Below, piece after piece: positions 23,712 through 31,447 of a stretch of DNA of 64,000 nucleotides; position 1 is the first letter of the stretch, and every line of letters begins with the position of its first letter. This stretch comes from Bogoriella caseilytica (GTDB lineage: Bacteria; Actinomycetota; Actinomycetes; Actinomycetales; Actinomycetaceae): the NCBI RefSeq assembly GCF_003752405.1, contig NZ_RKHK01000001.1:1116001-1180000 (forward strand). The letters run 5' to 3'. Made by a program: the position numbers and the translations under genes. The notes beneath the pieces are model-generated. The model was not told the DNA's origin, did no database searches, and saw only the letters and a program-made list of their open reading frames with translations.

Positions 23712-25021
23712 CCGGGCACCTGTTCCACCGGAGCCTGCGGCTCGGGCGCCACCACAGGTTCGCCGGCCACGCGCAAGCGCTGGACGAGCTCGTCGGGGAG
23801 CTCCCTCGGCACGAAGCGCCCAGTCACCACACGCTCCGGGCCGAGCGGGTCGGCCACGAAGTCGAGAATGGGCTGCAGCTTGTACTCTTCGCGACGCTCT
23901 GACGTGACGTAGGCGACCTGCACCACCCGGCGCGACCCATCGATACCGCGCTCCAGCTGAATGATGACGTCCAGCGCGGAATTGATCTGGTCACGGATGG
24001 TCGAGACCGGGAGTTCCACCTCACTCATCGAGGCCAAGGTCTCCAGGCGAGCGAGGGCGTCGATGGCGCTGTTGGCGTGCACCGTCGTCAGCGACCCCTC
24101 GTGGCCGGTGTTCATCGCCTGGAGCATGTCGAGCGTCTCGCCACCACGGACCTCACCGACCACGATCCGGTCCGGGCGCATGCGGAGAGCATTGCGCACC
24201 AGATCACGGATGCTGACCTGACCGCGCCCTTCAGCGTTCGCCGGGCGGGACTCCAGGCGCACCACGTGCGCCTGCTGGAGGGAGAGTTCGGCGGCGTCCT
24301 CGATGGTAACGATGCGCTCATCGTCGGGGATGAGACCGGAGAGGGCATTAAGGAACGTGGTCTTACCAGTACCGGTACCACCGGAGATCAGCACGTTCAT
24401 GCCGGCCCGCACACACGCGGCGAGCAGCGTGGCGGTGTAGGAGTCAATACTGCCGCGCCCGGCGAGCTCAGAGAGCTGGAATGGCGAGGGGAAGCGGCGG
24501 ATCGTCATCGTGGGACCGTCGAGCGCCAAGGGCGGGATGATGACGTTCACACGCTCACCACTGGGCAGGCGGGCATCAACCATCGGGGAGGACTCGTCCA
24601 CACGCCGGTTCACCTGGGAGACGATGCGGTCGATTGTCTGCAGCAACTGCTCCTCTGAAGCGAAGCGGGTGCCGACCTGTTCGACGCGGCCGCGGCGTTC
24701 CACGAAGATGTCCAACGGCCCGTTGACCATGATCTCGGTGATCGATTCGTCAGCCAGCAGCGGCTCGAGTACACCCAGCCCGAGCGCGTCATCGACGATG
24801 CGCTGGATGAGCGTGCCGCGCTCGCGCGCCGAGAGCACCGGCCCATCGGTGGAGAGCATGCGCGAGAGGATCCGCTCGAGACGCACCCGGCGCTGCCCGG
24901 GGGCGAGGCGTGCGAGGTCATCAACATCGACCTCCTCCATGAGCCGCTCGCGATAGACGGCGACCAGGTCGGTCTCCGGCGCCGAGCTGCGCTCCTCCGA
25001 TAGGCGATCCCGCAGGCCCAC
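23708..25021 (-). CDS. tadA: Tad pilus secretion ATPase TadA/CpaF
   Basis: A 437-aa type II/IV secretion ATPase. Walker [10 protein letters not shown] at 214-222, Asp box and Walker B ([35 protein letters not shown], with the HE and TTVHAN His box), and the N-terminal CpaF module ([15 protein letters not shown], then [14 protein letters not shown]). It powers pilus extension in the cytoplasm. It begins at GTG 25021, two bases after the tadE stop, and overlaps tadB by four bases. The last ~20 residues ([12 protein letters not shown]) are a disordered tail. Confidence 0.95.
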   Translation of the reverse strand: MGLRDRLSEERSSAPETDLVAVYRERLMEEVDVDDLARLAPGQRRVRLERILSRMLSTDGPVLSARERGTLIQRIVDDALGLGVLEPLLADESITEIMVNGPLDIFVERRGRVEQVGTRFASEEQLLQTIDRIVSQVNRRVDESSPMVDARLPSGERVNVIIPPLALDGPTMTIRRFPSPFQLSELAGRGSIDSYTATLLAACVRAGMNVLISGGTGTGKTTFLNALSGLIPDDERIVTIEDAAELSLQQAHVVRLESRPANAEGRGQVSIRDLVRNALRMRPDRIVVGEVRGGETLDMLQAMNTGHEGSLTTVHANSAIDALARLETLASMSEVELPVSTIRDQINSALDVIIQLERGIDGSRRVVQVAYVTSERREEYKLQPILDFVADPLGPERVVTGRFVPRELPDELVQRLRVAGEPVVAPEPQAPVEQVPG

Positions 25022-25023
25022 GC

Positions 25024-25419
25024 TCAGTTCCCCATCGGGAAGACAGCGTCGCGCGTGACGGTGACGCGTTCAGAGGTGATACCCGGCAAACCGAGAGGAA
25101 CGCGCACGGTGACCTCGACGCGTGCTTCTCCGCCGGTTGACGGGGTAATGCTCACGACCTGGGCCCAGCTCGGCAGAGAATCGGTGGCAGCCCGGTGGTA
25201 GTTCTCCTGCGCGCTCAGTGCCCGGGCGCCGTTGCGCGCCGCTTCCTGAGCTGCCGAGTAGGTCTGGGCAAAGAAGACTCCTTGCAGTGCCAAAGTCAGC
25301 ACCATGAGGGTGACGGCCACGAAGCCGATCAGCTCGATGGCGAGGACACCGCGCTCATCTTTGCCGGGTATTGCTCCGCGCCGCGCGCGGGCCTTGAACT
25401 CACGTAGTCGCTGGTGCAT
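25024..25419 (-). CDS. TadE-like minor pilin
   Basis: A 131-aa pseudopilin. DERG then VLAIELIGFVAVTLMVLTLALQGVFFAQTYSAAQEAARNGARAL is the TadE signature; the predicted cleavage after Gly gives Glu at +5. ATG 25419 has AAGGGGGG upstream; GTG 25437 would overlap the fusion gene by four bases and is the alternative. The exported part (~85 aa) is a small beta domain. It follows the CpaE-TadE fusion, so the operon encodes two TadE modules. Confidence 0.85.
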   Translation of the reverse strand: MHQRLREFKARARRGAIPGKDERGVLAIELIGFVAVTLMVLTLALQGVFFAQTYSAAQEAARNGARALSAQENYHRAATDSLPSWAQVVSITPSTGGEARVEVTVRVPLGLPGITSERVTVTRDAVFPMGN

Positions 25420-25433
25420 GGTCCCCCCTTCGG

Positions 25434-27104
25434 TCACGGCTCGCGGTAGACGGTGGCGGTCGAGGCCGCAGAGAGCGTGGCCCCGGGGATGATCGTGGGA
25501 GTGCGGATCTCCACGCGCACCTCGTTCCGCCCCACGGTCACGGTGGCGTCGCTGTGCCAGTTCGCGAGCAGGCCGTCATAGGCGATGCTCTCGGCACGGG
25601 CGGCCACGGTCGGATCGTAGGACTGCTGGATCCCCACATAGCGGGCGCCATCCTGCGCAGCGGAACGAGCTGCCACCAAACCGGCAGCCCAGCCCAGGCC
25701 CTGCACTGCGATGAGCACCACCGCAAGCACGATGCCGACCATCACCGGCAGCTCCAAGGCCACCTGTCCTGCTTCGGCCTTGGCTGCCTTCCGTGACTTC
25801 TTGGCTTCCTTCTTGCCGGCCTTGGCTTCAGCCTTCGCCTTCCGGCGCCTGCTGCGCTTGCTCTGGTCATCGCGCCGGGACCGTCGCGTGGTCGGTGCTG
25901 ATTTGTTGAGGAGCTGCTCCACTTCGGTGTCCCCCTCTTGCTTCTCACCCTCCGCTTCAGCAGTGATCTCCTTGGCCAGCACCGCCTCACCCGCGCGGCC
26001 AACCGCCTCGTGCACTGCTGTCTTCTTGTCCTCCAACAAAGTAGCGGTGTTCATCGCTTCAGCAAATGGTGCGCCGCCATCAGGCACCACGAAGGCAATC
26101 GATCGCTCGACGATGCGCTCAGCCAAGGCCGGTGTGACCTGGTCTTGCTTGGCGCGGCGGTTGAGCAGCAGGTCCACGGAACTCGGCGGGCGGATCGCCA
26201 GGCGTTCCCACTGATCCAGGATGCGGCGGGTAGCACGCAGAGAGGGGAGGTCCGGGGTGGACACCAGGAGCACCGCGTCAGCGAACTCCAGGACGGTGGC
26301 ACGCACGTCGTCGAGGTGCGAACCGATGTCCACCACAGCAAGGTCGGACTCGTAGCGCAGCGCACCGATAATGTTGCGAGCCGCCTCGGGGGTCATTTCC
26401 TCGCCGCGCTCGCCGTGACTTGGAGCCGACAACAGGCGCAGCCCGCCCCGGATCTCGTAGGAAGTCTCACGCAGCATGCGTGAGGTGATCTCCCCGGCCA
26501 CACCGGTGAGGTCGACGATGGAGCGGCGCGTGTGCACTCCGGAGTAGGCCGCGAGGTCGCCCTTGCCGAGGTCGAAGTCAACCACCGAGACCGAGCGCAT
26601 CCCGACGCTGGCGCGTGCGAGCAGCAGGGTGAGGGCGGAGACGCCCACCCCGCCCTTCGCGCCGGCGATGGCGACCACGCGCCCGGCATTCGCCGAGGCG
26701 AAGTCCGCATCGAGCGCCGCGCGCACGGAGTCGGCCCACCGGGCCACGCCCTCAAGGCGGGTGATCACCTCGTCAAGGCTCGTGGAGGTCGAGATGACTG
26801 AGCGGGCACCCACCTCCATGGCCCGCCCAAAGGCCTCCGAGCCGGCATGGGGGACCACCATGACCAGGCCCACGAGCGGGAAAGCTGCCCCGACGGCGCG
26901 TGCGGCAGCGTGCCCATTCCCGTTGTCCACGTTCTCGTCGACCACCATGATGGTGATGTCCGCGTCCCGCTCCAGTGCGGCACGCGCTGCGACAGCATCG
27001 CGCACCGAGCCGGCAAGATCGAAGTCTTCGGCTTCACTGAGCACGTGCCCGAGGTGATCGCGGACACCCGCGTCATTGGTGACGAGCAGAACCTTCGTCG
27101 CCAT
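25434..27104 (-). CDS. CpaE-like ATPase fused to a TadE-like pseudopilin
   Basis: A 556-aa fusion. Residues 1-120 form a receiver-like domain (VLLVTNDAGVRDHLG); 140-375 are a MinD/ParA-type ATPase with a deviant Walker A (GAKGGVGVSALTL, 147-160), VVDFDLGKGDLA and AVVDIGSHLDD, as in CpaE. Residues 400-443 are a Lys/Arg/Ala-rich linker. From 444 comes a full TadE module: EAG then QVALE (site after Gly446, Glu at +5), helix PVMVGIVLAVVLIAVQGLGWAAGL, and a ~80-aa exported domain. CpaE normally is a separate cytoplasmic localisation protein and TadE a separate exported minor pilin. Here one polypeptide would place an ATPase in the cytoplasm behind the prepilin cleavage site. Start ATG 27104 overlaps the cpaB stop by one base. 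Confidence 0.88.
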   Translation of the reverse strand: MATKVLLVTNDAGVRDHLGHVLSEAEDFDLAGSVRDAVAARAALERDADITIMVVDENVDNGNGHAAARAVGAAFPLVGLVMVVPHAGSEAFGRAMEVGARSVISTSTSLDEVITRLEGVARWADSVRAALDADFASANAGRVVAIAGAKGGVGVSALTLLLARASVGMRSVSVVDFDLGKGDLAAYSGVHTRRSIVDLTGVAGEITSRMLRETSYEIRGGLRLLSAPSHGERGEEMTPEAARNIIGALRYESDLAVVDIGSHLDDVRATVLEFADAVLLVSTPDLPSLRATRRILDQWERLAIRPPSSVDLLLNRRAKQDQVTPALAERIVERSIAFVVPDGGAPFAEAMNTATLLEDKKTAVHEAVGRAGEAVLAKEITAEAEGEKQEGDTEVEQLLNKSAPTTRRSRRDDQSKRSRRRKAKAEAKAGKKEAKKSRKAAKAEAGQVALELPVMVGIVLAVVLIAVQGLGWAAGLVAARSAAQDGARYVGIQQSYDPTVAARAESIAYDGLLANWHSDATVTVGRNEVRVEIRTPTIIPGATLSAASTATVYREP

Positions 27105-27859
27105 CAGTCGTCCCCTCCGTTGTCGCCACCATCGCCGTTGCCACGCGCGTCTTCAGCGAGGGCATCGACGTAGACCTGGAACTCCTCCGGGACCTCGGCA
27201 TCATCACCGGCTGGGCGCAGCGCCAGGCGGAGCTTGACTGAGAAGCTCTCGCCGTAGGCCAGGCGCAAGGTCTCCTCGGCATTCAGCGCGAAGGTAACCG
27301 GGACAGCCGCAGTGGTGGTGAAGTTTCCGACGGCGTCCTCATCGTCAACCTCGGTCAGCGCGCCGATCTCCAGTACCAGGGCATCGCTCACCCACACCTC
27401 GGCGCGCGGAGCAATCCCGAGGTCTTCGTTGCCCGCGATGGTGGCGATGATGTCGACGCGGTCACCCGGGAAGACCTTGCCGGCCACGCCGGTCTCGGCG
27501 TCCACCATGATGGCGACCTCCCGGAAACCAGGCTCCAGCACCGGCGGTGGTTCCAGCATGCCGGCCTGCAAGAGCGTGCCCGGCTCGTAATCGGCTGCCG
27601 CCACCAGGCCCGCCATCTGGTCCGGGTGCCGGATCGCGTCCTCGGGGATCCAGCGTTCCGGCACCTCGACCTCGCGCAGCGCCTCGCTGGGGACCGACGC
27701 CAGAGCGGACACCGGCTCGTCGAGTTCGTAGACGGTGGCGGTCGGGCCCACTTCAGAGCGGACGTCATCGACGTAGAGGAAGACGAGGACGAACACGGCC
27801 ACCGCGCACAGTCCCGTAAGGAGCAGCACGGCAAGGCCGGTGTACTGGCGGGGGTTCAC
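27104..27859 (-). CDS. cpaB: Flp pilus assembly protein CpaB/RcpC-like
   Basis: A 251-aa protein: one N-terminal membrane helix (LAVLLLTGLCAVAVFVLVFLYV), an SAF-type domain (EVEVPERWIPEDAIRHPDQMAGLVAAADYEPGTLLQAGML), and an RcpC-like domain (REVAIMVDAETGVAGKVFPGDRVDIIATI). The last ~20 residues are Gly/Asp-rich. In Tad systems CpaB is periplasmic or wall-facing and may bind peptidoglycan or stabilise the pore. GTG 27859 overlaps the upstream gene by four bases. It is the second gene of the tad operon. Confidence 0.88.
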   Translation of the reverse strand: MNPRQYTGLAVLLLTGLCAVAVFVLVFLYVDDVRSEVGPTATVYELDEPVSALASVPSEALREVEVPERWIPEDAIRHPDQMAGLVAAADYEPGTLLQAGMLEPPPVLEPGFREVAIMVDAETGVAGKVFPGDRVDIIATIAGNEDLGIAPRAEVWVSDALVLEIGALTEVDDEDAVGNFTTTAAVPVTFALNAEETLRLAYGESFSVKLRLALRPAGDDAEVPEEFQVYVDALAEDARGNGDGGDNGGDD

Positions 27860-28755
27860 GCAGGAACTCCTTCAGAAGGGAGAGTGGACTCAGCGACAGG
27901 GAGCTCGCAGAAGAGGCAGTGATCAGCCGTGGCCTGCCGGTTGCAGGAGGGGCACCGGTGAAAGGCCGGCTGGCCCAGGACGCGCTCGATGATCTGCTCC
28001 GGGGGGTACATGAGCGTGGAGGTTTCCAGCCATCGGCCGGCTTTCCATCCGCAGTCGATCGTGCCGAGGTCGGTGGCTGCACCCGGATCGATGGGCCACC
28101 CCGGGGTCTCCGGCTTGACCGGCGCCTTCTTGGAGTGAGCAGCGATCGGTACGTAGCCATCCAGCGGCAGCGTGCCGGAGAACTCCTCCACGGTGGAGTC
28201 CAGCAGATCGACGGCGAACCTCTTGGGCGGCCACATGCTGATCAGGTGTTGCTTGAAGGTGGTCTGTACCCCGTCGAGACGGGCCACCGAGGAGAGCACC
28301 AACCGGGTGCGGGTCCATTCCAGGAGGGCTGTCGCGGCGCCGCCGGCCGCGGCCAGCCGATCCTGTGGGAGGACCGACAGGCCGTGCAACATCAGCGTCC
28401 ATGCGGTCACTGGCGCCTCGACGTGCAGTACCGCCACCCGCTCGGCGCCATAGAGCAGGCGCATGGCACGTCCCAGCCGCCGGTGCTCAGCCGTGCGGGA
28501 GACGAACAGGAGTTCCTCGTCGCCGTACGGCTGGATGGCCTCGGTGAGCGCGTCGAGGTTGGGAGAGACATCGTTGACGGTGACCGGAGAGGTCTCCGGT
28601 GCACCGATTCCGATCACCGCCACGGCCGTATCGCCCCCCTGAACTCTGTGGATGCGCGCTTTCGCCCCCTGCGAGAGGACGCTCGGCAAGATATCACGCG
28701 AAAAGTCGCGGGAACCATGCCGGACGATGAACAGTTGGCTCTCGAGAATCACCAT
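27856..28755 (-). CDS. Unknown protein with C-terminal zinc ribbon, first gene of the tad operon
   Basis: A 299-aa predicted cytosolic protein without signal peptide or membrane helix. Residues ~270-290 carry a Cys4 zinc ribbon (CPSCNRQATADHCLFC). The rest has no domain that I recognise; segments such as AVAVIGIGAPETSPVTVNDVSPNLDALTEAIQ and LHGLSVLPQDRLAAAGGAATALLEW look like an alpha/beta fold. It opens the tad operon and overlaps cpaB by four bases, so it is likely made with the pilus machine and could act as an assembly factor or regulator. ATG 28755 lies directly behind a GGGCCCTAGG box and has no ribosome site, so translation may be leaderless or use a different start. Confidence 0.75.
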   Translation of the reverse strand: MVILESQLFIVRHGSRDFSRDILPSVLSQGAKARIHRVQGGDTAVAVIGIGAPETSPVTVNDVSPNLDALTEAIQPYGDEELLFVSRTAEHRRLGRAMRLLYGAERVAVLHVEAPVTAWTLMLHGLSVLPQDRLAAAGGAATALLEWTRTRLVLSSVARLDGVQTTFKQHLISMWPPKRFAVDLLDSTVEEFSGTLPLDGYVPIAAHSKKAPVKPETPGWPIDPGAATDLGTIDCGWKAGRWLETSTLMYPPEQIIERVLGQPAFHRCPSCNRQATADHCLFCELPVAESTLPSEGVPA

Positions 28756-28772
28756 TAGGGCCTAGGGCCCAC
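28756..28772. promoter_or_regulatory. Partial Tad-region element between divergent tad operon and DUF192/peptidase operon
   Basis: GTGGGCCCTAGGCCCTA on the minus strand, ending at the ATG of the first tad operon gene. It contains GGGCCCTAGG, the right half of the 18-bp Tad-region element, and the CCTAGG core is at 28761-28766. No -10 box is found at the expected 17-bp spacing in either direction, so it may act as an operator instead of a -35 box. Confidence 0.4.
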
Positions 28773-28857
28773 GGAAGCGATGGTCGCCGGGAACCGGCGA
28801 GAGGCGTCAGAATGGCCCCTGATCAAGAATCGCAGGACAGTGCCGAGTGGGGGACAA

Positions 28858-29202
28858 GTGCGCAGTACCGAGTTGGTCGTGGACGGGACACCCGTCAGTT
28901 CACTGCTCCTTGCCGAGCGATTCGGGCAGCGCCTGCGCGGCATGCTCGCACGCAAGCCGCTGCCACCAGCGATGCTCATCTCGCCCTGCAGTTCGGTGCA
29001 CACCTGGTGGATGAGCGCCACGATCGATGTAGCCCTGCTGAATAGCGACCGCAAGGCGATTGCGGTGCGCACGATGAAGCCCTGGGGCTTCTTCGGGGCC
29101 CGAGGCACCACGACCGTCCTGGAGGCTCCGGCCGGAAGCTTCGAGAGGTGGGGCCTCGACGTCGGCTCCGCGATCTCCTGGGCTGCGAACGGGCACCAGT
29201 GA
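28858..29202 (+). CDS. DUF192 family protein
   Basis: A 114-aa protein starting at GTG 28858, which has GGGGGA four bases upstream; the frame is open further upstream but lacks a site. It shows the DUF192 pattern: RGMLARKPLPPAMLISPCSSVHTWWMSATIDVALLNSDRKAI and a beta-rich end (VLEAPAGSFERWGLDVGSAI). DUF192 proteins are small barrels of unknown role, often exported; this one has no clear signal peptide. It overlaps the prepilin peptidase by one base (TGATG), and DUF192 genes are often found near Tad loci in actinobacteria, to my recollection. Confidence 0.85.
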   Translation: MRSTELVVDGTPVSSLLLAERFGQRLRGMLARKPLPPAMLISPCSSVHTWWMSATIDVALLNSDRKAIAVRTMKPWGFFGARGTTTVLEAPAGSFERWGLDVGSAISWAANGHQ

Positions 29203-29774
29203 TGGCAGCGCGCTTCTGGGGGGAGATCCGGAGGTATCCGCGCGCGATACCCGTCGTGGCCGCGGTCGGAGTCCTGTGGGCGATCTGGGTTTCCGGACCG
29301 GGGCCGCTGACCCCCGCCGTGGTGGCCTTTGCGGCGATCGGTGCCGCCCTGCTGGTGATCGACATTCGCCAGCATCGCTTGCCGAATGCGCTGGTCTTCC
29401 CCCTCCTCGGGATCACCGTCGTGCTCATCGGCACGGCCGGGATCCTGGCCTCCGACGTCACCGCCGTGGCCCGGGCGCTTCTTGGTGGACTCATCCTGGG
29501 CGCTGGCTACCTGGTGCTCTACCTTCTCAGCCCGTCGGGCCTGGGACTGGGTGACGTCAAACTCGCACCGGTGCTCGGCATGCTGGCCGCGTGGTACTCC
29601 TGGGTGGATCTGGCCCTGATGGCCTTGCTGCCGTTCCTCCTCGGCGGGGTGGTCGCCCTCGCCCTGCTGGCGCTGCGCAAAGCAGGGCGCAAGACCATGA
29701 TCGCTTTCGGACCGTACATGCTCCTGGGTGCCGTGGTGGTCCTGACGTGGGCGCGGATGGCGCCTCCGGCCTGA
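29202..29774 (+). CDS. Prepilin peptidase, A24 family (TadV/CpaA-like)
   Basis: A 190-aa membrane protease with about six helices. The two catalytic aspartates are visible: IDIRQHRLPN (first Asp) and GLGLGDVKLAP (second Asp, GxGD motif). It lacks the N-terminal cytoplasmic methylase domain of PilD, as in Tad loci. ATG 29202 overlaps the DUF192 stop by one base. It should process Flp (19596), the TadE proteins and both giant prepilins, all of which have G then xxxxE sites. Confidence 0.93.
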   Translation: MAARFWGEIRRYPRAIPVVAAVGVLWAIWVSGPGPLTPAVVAFAAIGAALLVIDIRQHRLPNALVFPLLGITVVLIGTAGILASDVTAVARALLGGLILGAGYLVLYLLSPSGLGLGDVKLAPVLGMLAAWYSWVDLALMALLPFLLGGVVALALLALRKAGRKTMIAFGPYMLLGAVVVLTWARMAPPA

Positions 29775-29782
29775 AGCGGTCC

Positions 29783-29823
29783 CGGCCCACGACCTAGGTC
29801 GCATTGTGGGCCCCCGGGCCCAG
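29783..29823 (+). promoter_or_regulatory. Second partial Tad-region element and GGGCCC palindrome
   Basis: GGCCCACGACCTAGGTC (29784-29800) is like the 18-bp Tad-region element with two bases missing; it is followed by GGGCCCCCGGGCCC at 29808-29821. No -10 box follows at 17 bp. It lies 70-80 bp upstream of the complete copy at 29866-29883, so it may be an auxiliary binding site. Confidence 0.35.
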
Positions 29824-29865
29824 AAATGGGGCAAATCCGGAAAGGTCACGATTAGGTCTCACGCT

Positions 29866-29908
29866 GGGCCCGAGGGCCCTAGGTCAGGATTGCCCGGGTC
29901 CGTAATCT
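29866..29908 (+). promoter_or_regulatory. Tad-region promoter 3 (18-bp element + -10 TAATCT)
   Basis: GGGCCCGAGGGCCCTAGG at 29866-29883, hexamer TAGGTC at -35 (29880-29885), 17 bp, then TAATCT at 29903-29908. It is in the same orientation as the lipoprotein gene at 30090 and predicts a leader of about 175 bases. Same layout as the promoters at 17791-17833 and 19911-19953. Confidence 0.62.
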
Positions 29909-29995
29909 TTCGGCATCGGCTGGAGGGCCGATGAGAATGACCCCGGGGCCCGCGGCAGCAGGGGGGCCGCGGCCCGGGAAGATCCGTGAGAGGCA

Positions 29996-30045
29996 CCGGT
30001 TGTCGAGCGATGCAGGGGGGCGCTCGGCAGCCGGTGTTGTTTTTT
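29996..30045 (+). terminator. Intrinsic terminator inside the leader of the lipoprotein at 30090
   Basis: Twelve-pair stem: CCGG (29996-29999) with CCGG (30031-30034) and GTCGAGCG (30002-30009) with CGCTCGGC (30021-30028), an 11-base loop, then TGTTGTTTTTT (30035-30045). It lies after promoter 3 and 45 bases before the start codon, so it would end the lipoprotein transcript unless bypassed. Upstream in the leader are a CATCGGC/GCCGATG hairpin and a long GC-rich hairpin (29940-29980). Either it terminates the peptidase operon or it is an attenuator. Confidence 0.7.
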
Positions 30046-30089
30046 CACGAGCGATGAGAGCGACCGGCCACCGCACAGGAGGAGTTGCC

Positions 30090-30656
30090 ATGAACCGCCA
30101 GCCTCGATCCACCTCCCCCTCTCTCCTCCTCGTCGCCCTGCTGCTCGGCGCATGCGCCTCAGAGGACAACGGAAGCCAATCCGAAGCCGCAGCCTCTGAC
30201 GTGCCAGCTGGCCTGGAGCGGGTCGAGACTGAGCGTGTGAGCCTGGCGGTACCCGAAGAGTTCCACGAGATCGACGCCCCCGCCGACTCCATCTGGCGGT
30301 ACATCTACCAGAACGAGGAAGAGACCGCGCAGGTGGCTATTTCCGTACCGCTGGAAGGCTATGCCGCTCGCATGGCCACGAATGTCTACATCGACGTCAT
30401 CGGCGGCGCGGTGGACGGGCTCCGCCCTGTCCCACCGGAGGAGCGCCCTGAATGGGAGCAGGACATCGGGGAAGAGGATCCCGAACTCTTCCACCGCTCA
30501 CGCTTCACCTACGACGGATACGAGACGGTGCTGTGGTCCCTGGCGGGGCCGGAGCGCGAGGCCGTACTGGTGCAATATGTCAGCACGTCAATCGACGAGG
30601 ACATCGCACAGGCGATCGAGCAGAGCATCTACCTGGACGAGGCCGACGCGACATAG
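30090..30656 (+). CDS. Lipoprotein, paralog of the 12976-13605 protein
   Basis: A 188-aa lipoprotein from ATG 30090 with AGGAGGAG nine bases upstream. Signal peptide with lipobox LLLGAC, then a soluble domain that matches the 209-aa lipoprotein: DAPADSIWRYIYQNEEE, PPEERPEWEQDIGEEDPELFHRSRFTYDGYE and the C-terminal VQYVSTSIDEDIAQAIEQSI. Expression starts from Tad-region promoter 3 and passes a strong terminator hairpin. The two lipoproteins of this family therefore share the Tad promoter element; function unknown. Confidence 0.82.
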   Translation: MNRQPRSTSPSLLLVALLLGACASEDNGSQSEAAASDVPAGLERVETERVSLAVPEEFHEIDAPADSIWRYIYQNEEETAQVAISVPLEGYAARMATNVYIDVIGGAVDGLRPVPPEERPEWEQDIGEEDPELFHRSRFTYDGYETVLWSLAGPEREAVLVQYVSTSIDEDIAQAIEQSIYLDEADAT

Positions 30657-30719
30657 CGCGGAGGCGAATACTGAGTCACGCGCCACCGCAAGCAAATCGA
30701 GGTGTCACGCACTGAGTAT

Positions 30720-31403
30720 CTACCGCTCCACATACCGGGAGATCTCTGCGGCCTTTTCCAGCATTGGTTCGAGCTTCTCGGCCTGCTGGCGGCCCTTCCG
30801 CCAGACCACCAACGTCCGGCCACGGGTGGCGAGACCGTTCACCTCGCCTCGGGACGCCATGAGGTGAGCGCGCAGCCCACTGCTGAGGAGAGAGCGCAGC
30901 ACACCCTGATCATGCGCCTTCGCCCACCAGGCATTGTCGAAGTCCGGATCCCCCGTGGTCTGGCTGGGCTGGCCGGCGAGCGCCCGTGAGATCGCTCCAC
31001 CCCGAGAGGTCATCGTCAGAGACGGCAGTTCCTGGTCCATCGTCAGAGCGATCAGGTGGTAGAGAGTCGAGGAAGGATGCCGGCCGCCACCACTCCTCCT
31101 GCGCCGTGTCTTCTCCGTGGCGGAGAACTCCCAGACTCGAGCCTCTCGGCCCCGGTACGTGCCGCTGATGAGGTGGCGCGACCGGCAGTGGCGGAGCCTG
31201 CCGGAAGCGGAGATGGGCAGCTCGTAGCGTTCGGTCAGGCCCGGCGCATCCTCCTGGTACCGCCACGAGTGCCGCTCAGCGAACTCCCTTGTGCCCTTGA
31301 CCGAGCGGCGCCGCCGCCGCTCGGTCCGCACAGTGGAGATCACGCCAAGGGACACCACCGCCAGGAAGGGGATGGCGACGATGAAGATCTCAGCCGGAGG
31401 CAT
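30720..31403 (-). CDS. Hypothetical single-pass membrane protein, distant relative of the 8208/9051/11944 group
   Basis: A 227-aa protein with an N-terminal helix (IFIVAIPFLAVVSLGVISTV), a basic stretch (RTERRRRRSVKG), then EFAERHSWRYQED, GTYRGREARVWEF, FDNAWWAKAHDQGVLRSLLS, RGRTLVVWRKGRQQAEKLEPMLEKA. The order (basic stalk, [RH].W.Y, G.YRG, F..AW, L.VWR, C-terminal helix) equals that of the three tandem paralogs, so it is likely a divergent member. GGGAGG precedes ATG 31403, so unlike those genes it has a normal ribosome site. Convergent with the lipoprotein at 30090. Function unknown. Confidence 0.7.
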   Translation of the reverse strand: MPPAEIFIVAIPFLAVVSLGVISTVRTERRRRRSVKGTREFAERHSWRYQEDAPGLTERYELPISASGRLRHCRSRHLISGTYRGREARVWEFSATEKTRRRRSGGGRHPSSTLYHLIALTMDQELPSLTMTSRGGAISRALAGQPSQTTGDPDFDNAWWAKAHDQGVLRSLLSSGLRAHLMASRGEVNGLATRGRTLVVWRKGRQQAEKLEPMLEKAAEISRYVER

Positions 31404-31447
31404 GCTGGAACCTCCCCGAGCCGTACTTCACCTTCGCGGGTCGGTCT

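Noticed and set aside
29900-30045. Cyclic-di-GMP or cyclic-di-AMP riboswitch in the lipoprotein leader
   Set aside because: The conserved bases of either class are not present; only hairpins and a terminator can be supported.
7655-30656. Genomic island or prophage covering the lipoprotein and Tad region
   Set aside because: No integrase, transposase, attachment repeat, or visible change in base composition; tRNA-Gly at 40295 has no flanking duplicate.
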